DNA of 64,000 nucleotides, from the NCBI GenBank assembly GCA_007922195.1, contig ML682005.1, positions 28,997,098 to 29,061,097 of the forward strand. Reading direction: 5' to 3'. The DNA comes from Podocnemis expansa. Taxonomy: Eukaryota > Chordata > Testudines > Podocnemididae. This document shows positions 11,931 to 23,972 of this stretch, piece by piece; the first letter of the stretch is position 1, and each line of letters begins with the position of its first letter. Position numbers and translations under genes: made by a program. The notes under the pieces were generated by a model. The model made no database searches. It was given only the letters and a program-made list of their open reading frames with translations, and was not told the DNA's origin.

Positions 11931-13113
11931 ACATCAGCTCATTTACATAAAACACCATCACACAGTGACAGCTTCAATCTGCTCCTGAAATCCAGGCAAC
12001 ATTATTAGTAGCTATTTTTAAATGAGATATAGAGGTAAATGTACTTAAGGCTTAAAAAAAAAAAGATTAAAAGATATACAAGAGTTTTGCATTTGGACAT
12101 GTTTTCTGTATTAATATGCAATACACCAAGGACTGAGTTTGGTATGCGTGTCAATAATTTTCTTCCACACTACAGAAGCCATATATTTTCACTGTAATTG
12201 GGTGGAAAAAATTTACCTCAGAGAATTATGATGGTAATTGCTAATTTAATTTGTAATTATTGAAACCAAAAAGCTGAAGAATTTTAGGGACACAAGGGGA
12301 AAATGCATTTTTAATATACATCTTAGCCATTGTTCACTATAACAGAATAATATCTAATATATCTCAGCACAATGGATGGAAATTTTACTAAAACTTTGAA
12401 TATATGAGTCCATTGTTTTCAATTTGAATTTCTTACCCAACAATATAATTGCTGATGACAAAATAGTCTGAAAATACTTTCAACAAAGGTGTCAAGATAA
12501 TTTCCATTCCAACACCCTGCAGTAGACCACCCTCCCAGAGGCAAGAGGAAAATTCTGTAATTTAAAGAAAACGAATTTAATATTTTCAGTTAATGAACTG
12601 AAAACAGTTTAGAATGAACTCAATCGACAAAGACATATTTTACCAATTAACAAATATATCATAGGTAGAAATGACTTGTCAGCCTACTTAAGAACATGCC
12701 CTAAGGCAAACGGTACTAACTGTCTTTAATATGTGCTTTATGTGCTGAGTATTTGGCGACTACAATTTATCTGGCCCTTAACAATAATTCCCCATTGAAA
12801 TCTAAAATTGTATGCAGTACTTTTGTCTGATCCTAACCTGAAATTGAATTCGTATGAATGATAAATGCATAAATGTATATTAACTCTAAATACATATATG
12901 TGTCTTATCAGAGACACTTATTTATGTTCAGATGTTTTTATGTATTGTGGCCAGATAGCCCCTATCCTGATCTAGGATTGGAAGAGCATGAAAATTAGGC
13001 ATGTACATTTATGACACCATCCCCTGGCTCTATAAAGTTTAGGTGCAAGTCAATGTGGGTATGAGTAACAAATGGTCTTTGAATCATAATCCTTTGTTTG
13101 CTGTAGGAATGTC
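11931..13113. other. unassigned AT-rich sequence
   Basis: No repeat family or exon is recognised. An A-run occurs at about 12054-12065. Confidence 0.5.
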
Positions 13114-13871
13114 CCATTAGGCAGGGGTTAAAGTAAGCCTGGACAGCCTGGAACGCCATTCCAGGGCCCACTATTTTTAGGGGCTCAGCGTTCCAGGCCT
13201 TCTAAAATAGAAAACAGCGCCAGAATGCTGCATTCCAGGGCCCACCATTTAAAAACAGCAGGCCCTGGAATGCAGTGTTCCAGCACCATTTTCTATTTTT
13301 AGGGTCCCGAATGCTACACCCCCTAAAAATAGTGGTCTCCAGAATGGCATTCTCTTGCATTCTGGCATGGCAGGGGAGGGGGTGAGGCATTCCAGGGCAG
13401 GGCCCAAGCCCCTCCTAAAATCCCTTGCCTTTAAGGCCCCACACCAACCTGGGGCCTGCCTCCACTCCTCCCACCCCAGCTAGGCCCAGACCTTGCTGCC
13501 GGCCTGAACCAGGGCCTACCACCTCCTCTGCAGCTGCCCTGCCTCTGGTAAGTACTCGGGCAGCCAGCTCACGCTGGGTGGATGTTATTAGGGGCAGGGG
13601 TTAGGTATTTGGGGAGGTATTTGGGGCTGCAGGTAGATATTGGGGACAGGGGAGTGGGTATTGGGGGGTGGATTTTGGGGGTAGGTATTGGAAGCTGGGA
13701 TGGATTTTTGGGACAGGGGAATGGATATGGGGGCAGGAGCTGAAGTGGGCGAAGTCATTTGGGGGGCAAGAGCTGGGGTGTAGAAGGGGGCCCACCTGTG
13801 TGGGAAGGGGGCCAACCTGATTAGGAGGGCTCTGGGGCCCACCAAATTATACTTTAACCCCTGCCATTAGG
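13114..13871. mobile_element. non-autonomous hAT transposon, 742 bp, perfect TSD
   Basis: Body 13122-13863. Both ends are CAGGGGTTAAAGTA (14-bp perfect inverted repeat), and the perfect 8-bp duplication CCATTAGG lies at 13114-13121 and 13864-13871. TIR start, TSD length and lack of coding fit hAT. The left half holds repeated inverted blocks around CATTCCAGGGC and GCCCTGGAATG, so it can fold back. The right half is G-rich. The intact ends imply a moderately young copy. Confidence 0.92.
13580..13760 (+). repeat. G-rich imperfect tandem repeat inside the hAT element
   Basis: Runs of three to six G recur every 10-25 bp in units like GGTATTTGGGG and GGTATTGGGGG. The plus strand meets the simple four-run rule for a G-quadruplex several times. 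It probably arose by slippage within the hAT body. Confidence 0.6.
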
Positions 13872-14847
13872 AGTCAATGCTGCCACTTCTGTATCTTAAC
13901 TTGTGTGGCTGCTATAGCACTATGCAGCCACAAAGCACATAGATTCAGATTGGACATGTGGTTTTCCAAAAGTGGCTATATTCTGTGGTGACCATCCTTG
14001 GTAGTAATAAAGAGGGAATCAAAAGTCTGATCCAAAGTATATTAAAATACATAATGATATTTGAATGGACTTTGTATATACCACACATGGGAGGCAGATC
14101 AAAGACTAGTGCTTTAAACTGTTGTGTAAAAGTAGACCCCAGCATAAAGAAGGGCTCCATTGAACTCAGGTCTGATTACATCACACTATTAGACTACTCC
14201 ACCAGTCTACTGTTATTTACATACTAGATCTCTTTAGGCTGCAAGTACTCACCCATGCAAATTAGCTTAAATTATCAAGGTCCATATCTATGTTCAGGAA
14301 GGTGATTGTCCAGGAAGCTGTAAATTTTGGTGGATTTACACATTTAGTCTACCTTAGTATACAGGGAAATTCCAAAATAATCCTGTGATCCTGGATGTAT
14401 AGGATAAGTGAGTTGTCCTTTGTCATCAAATATAGCTGAAATTATTCATCTCATCATACCCTTTTAAAGAAATGTATAACAGCCTCATTTACCAAAATAG
14501 GATGATGAGGCAGACATGAAAAATAACAATGAGGGCTCTAACAGGTAAGAAAAAACTCCAGCTATCAGGACTGTGCTTATAAAATCAGGACATCTAGTTA
14601 CCATAGACAAAAAGTAGGTGTAAGATAGAACCAAAACTAGAGAAACTGTCTTCTAGATTTTTGTAAAGGAAAAATGGAAGGTTATGTGTTAAAAAAATGT
14701 ATAAAATTGGGGCCTGGTCTATAGGGTTAGACACCCATTGAATTTAAAGGCCCCATATGGAATAAAGATCTGTACATTATGATGCTATTTTAGTACTTTG
14801 CTGTGGTATGTACCATTAATGTTATTAGTGAACCCAATATTTATATT
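13872..14847. other. unassigned sequence
   Basis: No recognised repeat or exon. Confidence 0.5.
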
Positions 14848-15085
14848 GGCTAAACACTGTGTTTCTCAACCACTGTGTCGGGACACATTACTGTATCACT
14901 ACACAGTGGTAAATGTGTTACAGAGATTCAGGGAGGTGGCTGGATTTGCTGGGGTGGGGTGGGGTGAGGAGTGGGTCTGATGTATTCTGTAGGGTTACAA
15001 CACAGAGCCAAGACCATGTGTTCTGTAGGATCGCAAGACTCAGTCAAGAGCACAAAAGATTGCCAACCAGTGGGCTAAAGTACAA
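14848..15085. mobile_element. hAT (Charlie-like) MITE relic
   Basis: The left edge TGTTTCTCAACCACTG resembles the CAGTGTTTCTCAACC terminus of Charlie-group hATs. The right edge ATTGCCAACCAGTGG looks like a diverged complement. The inner GTAGGATCGCAAG block fits the same class. No clean TSD is seen. Confidence 0.45.
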
Positions 15086-18000
15086 AAGCTGCATTTTTAG
15101 TAATAAAAATTAGTAGATTTAAAAAAAAAAAAGAATGTTGTGGAAGTCTAATTGTAGACGTCATTTGGCCCTTTGAAAGTACAATACTTTAGAAAAACAT
15201 CCAAAATAATGGCTTGGTTGGTAGGTTCACCGTGCATGAACTGGAGTGCAGTACCAGTCATAAGACTTTGGAGTTCAATTTCCCAAAAACTCATCTATTT
15301 TCTAAAATATAATAATGCATGAAAAGAATTTCCAAGATGCTAGAAAACTTAGAAACCATTATCTTAATTATCTGGATTGTGCTGTGTTCAGCTTACAGCT
15401 TATACCTTGAAATGACATTCCGTTAACAAAGCGCTAAAACTAAAAGACCAAGAAATTCTTTTCTTTTCTTTTTTTTTCATAATAGTTGGGTTTTAAACTG
15501 CTTAAGTGGTTAAACTAGTAATCTCCAGTCTTCTGGAACCTTATAATTGAAACTAGTAATGAGGGCAGAGCTGGTCAGCCTCAGGTTGCCTTATTTAAAT
15601 AAACATCAGAAGCCAGATTCTAATAGCCTTTATAAAAACATTAAGTAGTATCTTACTCTTGTAAGCAGTCCCGTTGTTTTAATCAAATAAGGTAACACTC
15701 AGTGTGAAGAAAACTGGATGAACTTGGCTCCAAATCAAGCCTTTGTTTTTGTCTCTGATTCTTCATGATGCCTTACAAAACTGTATTTGTTTCTGCCTTG
15801 GAGCAGCTACTACAGTTACTGTTTGTGGAAACAACTACATGGAACATCAAAAACAATGTGTCAAAACAGCCACATGAAGCATGAAGATTAAATTAGTATT
15901 TATATGGAGACATAGTGTGACTTGCCATGTCTTCAGCAGAAGAGTTAACTGAAAGTAGCATTGCTGAACTAATAAAATCTTTCTACAAATAAATGTTGTT
16001 TTATGCAAACTATCCAGGGATTCATTTACCATACCTCTGCTTTTAGGGAAGGGAAAAATGCTATTTTTCCAAAATAAATAATAGATTTCCTACTTGAGTG
16101 CAGCAAAGAGCTGAAAGCCATTTTGTTAACTCCAAACTGTTTTTAACCTTTGCTGAGCAGTTTCTTCCGAAGTCCATCAGAAATGAACCCCTAGGGAAAG
16201 ATGCTATGGGAGTGAGCTTAAAGCAAAAACCTTTCCCTAATCAGTATTTCACAACAATAATTTATGTTGGCCTGATTTCCAAAGATTGGTTCTGAGATTG
16301 CACATATTTGTGTGGCTATTTCTCAAGGTTCCTGTCAGAAAATTGCAGTTCTTTTCAAAGAAAGAAGCTTGTGCTGTCAAATTAATTGAAGGCTCCTGCA
16401 CCAATGTACTTTCATGTCTGCTGGTTTCCCAAAGGCAGGCTTGTCTGTCATATAATCACTCTGCTACTGTTCAGCAGTTGACCTGATTCAGGTACTGGGA
16501 AGGAACAAGAGCTCCTGTGCAATCAAACTGGATCCAAGGTACACCAAAGACACCTTGATAAACTCATTTAATACCAGACCATCGTGGTAAGACAGACATC
16601 ATCTAGTAAGACAGAATGCACTGAGGGAAAGAGCTCCTTTGCAAGTGATTCCTTTTAAATTTGCTCATCAAGAAGCAAGCATGAGAATGAGGTAATGTCC
16701 GTGCATACTTTCTATCTATATTAAACATGCATGCCCTTGGCGATGACTGTAGGGATGCTAGCTGATTTTGGAATCAGCATAAAATACAGATTTATTCAGG
16801 AAACTCAGAAAGTCAGGTTTGTCAAAACTGACAAGACCAAAATCCACAAGGGAACAGTTCAATGGCACTTTTGTTTGAACTGAAATCTAAACAATTCTAA
16901 ACTTGACACTGAAAAGCAATAAGCTCCAAAGCAAAATATATTTTTTCAAATGAGAAATGTTAGACAATTTTAAATTATGTCTTTCTAACGAGCAAGACAT
17001 AGTTTTATAGCATCATTAAATTGTCATATGGATGATTTATATCTGAAAGCTTTAGTGCCAAGGTCATAAATGTGCTCCCCATGGCAGGAAGCACAGTGGT
17101 TGATAAGCAGATCATTCAGGCATTTTAAGTATCCTCAGCCAATATAACTCTTAAAATAACAGTGTTCTTTTCCTCCTTATACTCCAGACATCAAATTATA
17201 TGACAGACTGGTACATATGGTACAGTAAGAAGTAATCACTTGCCTGCAATTGTTGCTCTAAGAAGATATAAATCTGTGAAGATCACCAAAACGGGTCCAT
17301 GAACCTGAGCATTGGCCTGCCAAGAACACTTTTGACTCTAGAATTCTAAATTACTGGATTAGGTAAGAGTAGCCTTATTTATTAGGCTGGCTGCCATGGT
17401 CCAATAACAAGTTCCTTTGTAGGAGCAGGTAAAACACATTTTTTATAACAATAGCCTATATCAACAGCATTTAAAAAAATATATAGCAGGAAGTCACAGG
17501 GCCTCCAATTTAGTGGGGAGCAGAGTCGCAATGGCCTGATAATGCACTGAGATGCATATCTTCAAAGACGAACAATTACGTTTAAATACTGCTTATTGTA
17601 TCAGCAATTCTTCCCTGGAAGTGCCCATTCTTCTGAAACCTCAAGACTAAATCTTTCCAAGGTTATTTCTAAAAGGAAAATGTAACAGAGGAGTGTAACA
17701 GTCAGTAAGAAACAACAAACAAGGTAGGTGTGCTTTGAATTAAGAATAATAACTTTTTTTTTTAAGTTGGAAGCATAAGATTCTTCTTGAAAAAAATGAC
17801 AGTAGATGGCAAAAAAGAGAGAAGATATGATCCTAAAGAATGGAAAAAACCATCAGTGTCTCTAACCTAGAAATAGTTTCTGTAACACTAACAGGATAGG
17901 TCTGGAATTTAAAGAAGATTGTAGGTCAGCTATGAAATTTTCCTGGTTAGATAGCAATCAGAGGCTCACAGAATAGATTTATTTGACCTACAAGTTAAGG

Positions 18001-18309
18001 GCCCACTAAGATGCAGTTGTAAACAAAGAAACAAGTAGACATGATGATCTTGGAGACAACAAACATACTCAGTGTCAGATCAAATAACTGATTGGATGGA
18101 CTTTCCTAAAGGCTTTAATTTGTTCAAATGTGAAGTTTTGCCTCTTTCCACACAGTGTTGTGGAAAAAGGCTTAGCTAAGAAGGGCAAGAAGAAAGGGAA
18201 AATAGTTATCAATTTAAGTAATTAATTACTAGAGTCAATTTCAAACTTTTTCTGTGAGAAAACGCCAATTTGTCAAAACCAAAACTTTTTTTCCCCCCAG
18301 AAATGCAGT
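15086..18309. other. unassigned single-copy-looking sequence
   Basis: Over 3 kb with no repeat signature I recognise and no exon. A-runs lie at about 15120-15131 and 17753-17763. Confidence 0.5.
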
Positions 18310-18890
18310 AGGACAGAATCATGTGGAGAGAGACTTTCTAGCCTAGTGACCAGGGCCCCCAGCTGGCATGTTAGAGTCCTTGGCTACTATAAGGCAGAAA
18401 AGGACCTTGGTGCCTTAGGCTATGTCTGCACTGCCAAGTTAGTTCAACTTAAGGAGGCTTAAATCGAGCTAACTTTTTAGCTGTCTACATCAGACTTTCC
18501 TTAGTTTGAACTAAGAAAGCCCTTAGAGTTAGTGTTAGTTCAAACTACTGATTATTGGTGCTTAGTTTGAACTAAGCATTTAGTTCAAGTGTTAGTTAGA
18601 ACTAAATCCTGTGGAGACCAGGACTAACCTTTAGTTTAAACCTAGTGCATTCAAACTAAGGGCAGTTAGCTCAAACAAATGAAGTGTACTAGTTTGAACT
18701 AATGCTAGTTCAAACTCGTCCACGTTGTTAATTTGAATGAATAAGTTTAAGATTAGTTTGAACTAACCTTGAGCTTATTAGTTTGAACTAACAACTTAGA
18801 ACTAAGTGTTCCTGATGTAGGCATAGCCTTATAGGCTAGCTGAATGACCTAACCACCAAACTACTGGTTAGTCACACTTATTTTCTGTCT
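18310..18890. mobile_element. tRNA-related SINE-like relic split by a MITE
   Basis: The left piece (about 18330-18414) has CTAGCCTAGTGACCAGGGC, an A-box-like stretch, and the right piece (about 18832-18875) has GACCTAACCACCAAACTAC, a complementary-style segment. The reading resumes across the MITE at 18418-18828. Family assignment is weak. Confidence 0.35.
18418..18828. mobile_element. Harbinger-like MITE (TTAGTTCGAACTAA type)
   Basis: 411 bp, with TTA at 18415-18417 and 18829-18831. Termini are GGCTATGTCTGCAC and the complement of GTAGGCATAGCC. The interior is almost entirely iterated TTAGTTTGAACTAA or TTAGTTCAAACTAA, the two CpG-decay products of the perfect palindrome. I find no intact TTCGAA, so it is one of the older copies. 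Confidence 0.85.
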
Positions 18891-19434
18891 CTCCCCCACT
18901 TTCTCAGAAAAACCTTCCCAATGAAACTTTAGAAAATATATAGAGTTCTTATTTCAATTAATTAGCATTTTCCTACAGATGTACTTAGGGAGGGGTAATG
19001 GAGGTCAAAAAAAATCTTCTAAGGAGCTCTAGGGAGGAATAAATTCATACCTTTCTATCGTAACCTGTGAACTGAGTTTGCAATGTCTCATTCCAGATAT
19101 ATCCTTTAACTGAGTATACTTCCCCATTGTTGGACGAACACAAATGCACAAATTGAACTATAAAAAATATACATTTTAATAAGTGGTAATATTTTTGAAT
19201 ATAAGCATTCTAGGTGAAGTAACATTCCTCTTTAGACTGATCTAGCCTTTAACTTTTAAGTAACCAACCTTCTCTTGAAACCTTCACTGATACCCCCAGT
19301 TACTTTGCATTACTTCCTTCATTTTTCCACCCTTTCCTACCATTTCATTTCACTCTATCTCAGCATTGTACAATTTAACCCATTATAAATGAGAAATAGA
19401 AGATTACAATCAATTTGTCTTTTATTTTATTGCA

Positions 19435-19505
19435 AAGGTGTAGTGGCTGAGTAGTTAAGGTGCACCCCTACAACTAGGAAAGTTGTGGGTTTGAGATTTC
19501 TTTGG
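19435..19505 (+). repeat. tRNA-Ser(GGA)-like relic
   Basis: TGGCTGAGTAGTTAAGGTG resembles a tRNA-Ser D-arm/A box. It is followed by a 5-bp anticodon stem ACAAC/GTTGT around the 7-base loop TAGGAAA (anticodon GGA) and then GTGGGTTTGAGATTTC, a weakened B box. The long variable arm of a true tRNA-Ser is absent and the acceptor stem does not pair. It is a SINE head or tRNA pseudogene, not a working gene. Confidence 0.45.
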
Positions 19506-21074
19506 GCTCTCATTCTTTGGACATCTTCAAAAGCTGCAAAATGTGCATACCGTATCTGGGGTTAGAGCTATCAAAGGCGGTTGGTATGACGCTGAACAAA
19601 TTACTCCGTGCTCTACTAAGGTGTATGAAAGTAACATGTTTTGGCTTGGGAAACTTTGACTTATTACGTAGAATGTTCTGAACAGTTTCCCCTGTTTGGA
19701 TATTGGTGTAGTCTGCATGCCACTAGGGTTCAGATATGCCACAACCTAAATATGGGGGAAGGGGAAAACACAACCAAGCAGACATGAAAAATGCAAAGCA
19801 AAAAGCGCTTTCTCCTCTTGTCCTGTTTTCGTACATGGGGGTGACATCTTAAACATTTGGATTTGCAAATTATAGCTTTTCCTGAAAGGAAAGACAAATA
19901 ATAAGTCCATTAAGTATGTAGCATGCGGGAAAATAAGCAGATTCATAATCCAAGGCTGAATGATTTCCCGTCACTTTGTACCCTTTGCTACAAAGAGCTA
20001 CATTTGAGATGTACAATCATGACAGATAAGCACATGTTTGTAGAATTTTAAAATAAATGCAGGAAATCATTTGGGTGTTAGTCCTTGTTTTTCTGTTTAA
20101 CCATTTTCACTTTGACAAGTAACAATGTGCCTTTGTTTCAAATTCACCTTTCATCTGTCAGTTTTTTGGGGTGTTTTAAGAAAAAGATGCAAAGAGAGAG
20201 GAAGAAAACTATCTACTCATTTCCAGTCTCTGAAGATGTTAATCCTCCTCAAATATATTCAGATCAGAAAAACTGTGAAATATTGAATAATTTGATGAGA
20301 AGAAATGACTGCTAAACCTTCTTGACCTTTTATAAAGGCCATTTACACAGTCCACTAACACCTGCTTTGTAATTAATGTGCTAATCAAGACAGCAGGGTT
20401 CACCAGTTACCATATTTCACTACAGCATTCCAGATTTGTTGCCACAATTCTATCTCAATTAGTCGCCAGCAGCTTCTAATGTAGCCTCTCATTAGAAAAT
20501 GAAAAGTGTTTTCAGAGTCTAAATACATCAAAGCAAAGCATGTTTTTAATATATAGGGAACTTATTATGCATTATGCTGAAAGTAATTTTATTTCTACTG
20601 TAAATTTATGTGTACTTAAAAATTAGCTATAAAACGAGTGATAGTCAAGTTTTCCACAAAAAGACATGTGTGGGACTACTTCATAACAAACTGTCATAGC
20701 TATAGATTTGAAAGCGGTGTTCCATAAATACACTGTTTGGTTGATTCTATACACAGAGAGACAGAGATCCACACACAGACCATTTTATATCACATGCTTC
20801 ATGGCCACTTGCAATATTAATACCTTTTGGAATTACTAAAATGTCACCTGGAAAGCAGACACATTTTTGAAAACTGTCATGTGGATAGGGTTCCCATGGA
20901 AACCAGTTTCCTCGGTATCAATGTGTTGAACAGAGCTCCTTATAATTTTTGCCTGGCTTTTACTGAAAAAAAATGTTGCTACAATAATTTTGACAAAACT
21001 TGCATATTGCTAAAAGGATAAAATCTCTGTGTACTCCACCATATGACACTGGGAGCCAGATAACCACTGTGTTA
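19506..21074. other. unassigned, repeat-poor sequence
   Basis: No repeat signature is recognised. Around 20330-20480 the sequence is balanced in composition and carries homeodomain-type motifs such as TAATTAATGTGCTAATC. It is a candidate for conservation testing only. Confidence 0.4.
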
Positions 21075-21255
21075 CTTAGGTGCTAGAACTCCAGACTGGT
21101 ACACAGGAGACCTGAGTTTCATTTCTAACTCTGCTGCTTGGTAACCTTGGACAAGTTTCTCACCTTTCTGTCCCTCTGTTTCCTCATGTGTTAAATGAGA
21201 TAATGTTGCTGCCTTCCTTTGTTAAGCACTTTGAGATCCACACATGACAAGTTCT
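21075..21255 (+). mobile_element. MIR SINE relic
   Basis: It shows the MIR core and tail in order: AACTCTGCTGCTTGGTAAC, CCTTGGACAAGTTTCTCAC, TCTGTTTCCTCATGTG, and AAGCACTTTGAGATCC. The tRNA-like head is poorly preserved. Divergence is high, as expected for an ancient amniote SINE. Confidence 0.8.
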
Positions 21256-21862
21256 ATGTAAGATCTAAATTGTATAAAGATAACCTGATCACATACAGCT
21301 ATATTTTTAAAGCACTATCTAAAATGCTTTCTAGGCACAGTACAACGTTTCCCGATATAAGTGAAGAGTTTTATCTTGATATCTTCAATATACTAAGTAT
21401 TTCCTAATATATAAAGGGAAGTTAACTTTAACAGAGTATTTGGAACACTACTTAATCTATTTTTTCCAAGTCAAAGTTGGTAAGTAATGATGGCTATACT
21501 TGTATTATTTGCACTACAATAGCACAATTTCCAAGTAAAATCAAGGCCTAACTGAGGTAGCTGCTGTGCCTAATCTACACATAGTGAGAGATATTCTGTA
21601 TCCGTAAGTGCTTCCAGTCTAAATAGGCAAGACAGACAATCTCCACATCCTACTACATTTTTTTTCTCTTTATATTATGTCCCTTTGTGAATTTAATCCT
21701 CATATTTTTGCAATGCCTGAATCCTAGAAACCCTGCTTTCTTAAGGGATTTTCAGCCTTCAGTTAGGTGCCCAGGCTCCCCATCTAACACCTGATGCGGT
21801 TAGTTGTCCAAGAAAAGGTTTTTTAGAAGCCAAGAGGTTCAACAGGTTGCTGCCTAAAGCTT
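21256..21862. other. unassigned sequence
   Basis: No recognised repeat or exon. Confidence 0.5.
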
Positions 21863-21865
21863 ATA

Positions 21866-22173
21866 GGGTATGTCTACGCTATAAAAGCAAAGTCGACTTT
21901 ATTAAGTCAACTTAATAAAGTCTACTTAAAGTCAACTTTAAGTAGACCTTATTAAGTTGACTTAGGAAGGCTACACTACATTAAGTCGACTTTATTAAGT
22001 TGACTTAGTAACTCCACATTGCCTTAAGTCAACTTAATAAAGTCAACTTAACTGTAAAGTCAACTTTACCTGATGCTAAAGTCGACTTTATTGCCCTGCA
22101 ATGTAGACAGAGCTTTGTTTAAGTCCACTTAAGGACCCTTAAGTCGACTTAAACATACAGTGTAGACGTATCC
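21866..22173. mobile_element. Harbinger-like MITE (AAGTCGACTT type)
   Basis: 308 bp with ATA at 21863-21865 and 22174-22176. The ends are GGGTATGTCTACGC and the complement of GTAGACGTATCC. Here the iterated palindrome is AAGTCGACTT, with decayed forms AAGTCAACTT and AAGTTGACTT. I count four intact GTCGAC centres and about eight decayed ones. Confidence 0.85.
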
Positions 22174-22339
22174 ATAAGGAGTGAAATGCAGAGGAGCTCA
22201 GGGCCTAGATTCACAAATATACTTAGCTACCTAACTCTCATTGATTTGGGCCTCAGGAACCTGGCAGACATGCTCAGATTTTGCCAGCGTTGAGCCCTGG
22301 CACCTCTAAGTTTGGCAGTTCATAGCGTCAGCATCTCTG

Positions 22340-22985
22340 AGCTCGCCATATCAGTTATCAAAATAAATCTGAACAATTTGTTTGGTTGTTTAAAATATTC
22401 TGAACTGATCTTGTGACTTGCCCTTCTCTGGATCTATACATCCTTTTCATACTGTACTTTCCATTTCATGCATGTGATGAAGTGAGATTCTGCACATGAA
22501 AGCTCATGTGATGATAAATTTAAGGCTATGTCTACACTTGCAAGTTAATGTGAATTAAGGAGGCTTAATTCCAGCTAACTTAGTCCCTGTCTACACTAGA
22601 CTTTCATCAGTTTGAATTAAGGAATTCCTAATTTGAACTAATTAAAGCTTAGCTTGAACTAGTAAGACATGCCCTTTAGGTCGAACTAAACCCTTAGTTG
22701 ATCCTTAGTTCAAACATGGCACATTGTGGACATTAAGTCCACTTTGTTAGTTCTAACCAAGTGCAGTTAGTTTGAATTAACAAAGTGGGATAAGTCAAAT
22801 TAACTGTAATTCAACTTAATCCACATCGTTAATTCAAACTAATGAGTTCACATGTGGTTCGAACTACATTTGATCTTATTAATTTGAATTAACAAATTCA
22901 GGCTAAATTTGGGAAGTGTAGACATAACCTAAAAATGCCAAAGCACTCCTCATTTGTTTCAAACAAAAGCAATTGCTTCAGATCC
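22340..22985 (+). mobile_element. old Penelope tail interrupted by a MITE
   Basis: The tail reads TTCTGAACTGATCTTGTGAC, GATGAAGTGAGATTCTGC and GAAAGCTCATGTGATGATAA up to 22523, then resumes at 22930 with AAAATGCCAAAGCACTCCTC. The segments join into the normal Penelope tail once the MITE at 22524-22929 and one TSD copy are removed. Confidence 0.75.
22524..22929. mobile_element. Harbinger-like MITE (TTAATTCGAATTAA type) inside a Penelope tail
   Basis: 406 bp with TAA at 22521-22523 and 22930-22932. The ends GGCTATGTCTACAC and the complement of GTGTAGACATAACC match at 13 of 14 positions. The interior mixes TTAATTTGAATTAA with TTAGTTCAAACTAA-like units. The host Penelope sequence supports the boundaries independently. 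Confidence 0.88.
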
Positions 22986-23596
22986 AGCACCTCTTTCATG
23001 ACAAATTAAGTGCTCCCAGGCCAGAGGCAGATGCATGTAACTAATTGGTATCTTCAGTCATGAACGCTCTACTGGATTTAGACACCTTGATAAGGTGAAT
23101 CCTTTTTCATGAAAAATAGGAGATAGAGATACCCATAGCACTACATCAGATGGTAGGGTGGCTAGAGCCATGTTATGTGGTGCAGAGATAACCTGTATAT
23201 TTGAGATTTTTGGGTAGAGTGAGGAAGCTGGATACCAAGTTAAGATTAACACATTGTTTCACTTTTATTTGTTCTTTAACACACAATACTTCTCACAGAA
23301 TAAAGGGTAAACCAATCCAGCATTATCACAACAATGATCACAAATCCAATGACCCCCCCCCACACACATATCCATCATTCATACTTACTCAAACTAACTA
23401 AGAATGGCCAGCCAAGAGTCAGTTTAAGTGAGGAGGCCTGTGGCTGAAGAAACCGCAGCACACACTGACCCCAATTGCAGTTGATGGTGGCTTCTTCTTA
23501 TGTCTCGGAGTGCAAGTCCTTTAATTGTTGGGCTGTTTGTGTTCCTCTGTTTCATCGCCTCAGTTGGGGTACCTTGAGGACATGTTATCAGTTCTT
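22986..23596. other. unassigned sequence
   Basis: A C-run followed by CACACACA is at about 23350-23368. Nothing else is recognised. Confidence 0.5.
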
Positions 23597-23599
23597 ACA

Positions 23600-23969
23600 G
23601 GCTATGTCTACACCTATGTGCTAGTCCGAACTAAAAAAGTCCGAGGTCAGTCCAAAGTAACCTCAGGCTAGTTCAGACTAACTGCGGCTTTTTAGTTTGA
23701 ACAAACTGTGTGTCCTGCTTCGAACTACAACGTTCTGCTTCGAACTACAACGTTAGTGTGAACAAGGACGTCTGGCTAGTTCGAACTATTGACTTAGTTC
23801 AAACTTCTTTAGTTTGAACTAAGACTTAGTCCATGTCTGCATTGCGCCTAGTTTGAACTAAGTGCTTAGTCTGGACTAACCAGGCAAACTTATTGGTTTG
23901 GGCTAAGCAAAGCCTAGCATAGACATGGGAAAAATTAGTCTGGACCAATTGGCTAGTGTATACATAGCC
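23600..23969. mobile_element. Harbinger-like MITE (TTAGTTCGAACTAA type)
   Basis: 370 bp with ACA at 23597-23599 and 23970-23972. The ends GGCTATGTCTACAC and the complement of GTGTATACATAGCC match at 13 of 14 positions. It keeps three intact TTCGAA centres, and its arms carry AGTCCGAAC and AGTCTGGACTAA, a second palindrome variant found near the ends of related copies. Confidence 0.88.
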
Positions 23970-23972
23970 ACA

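Noticed and set aside
18418..18828. Regular short repeats resembling a CRISPR array
   Set aside because: The repeats vary in spacing, occur in both orientations and lie between transposon termini in vertebrate DNA.
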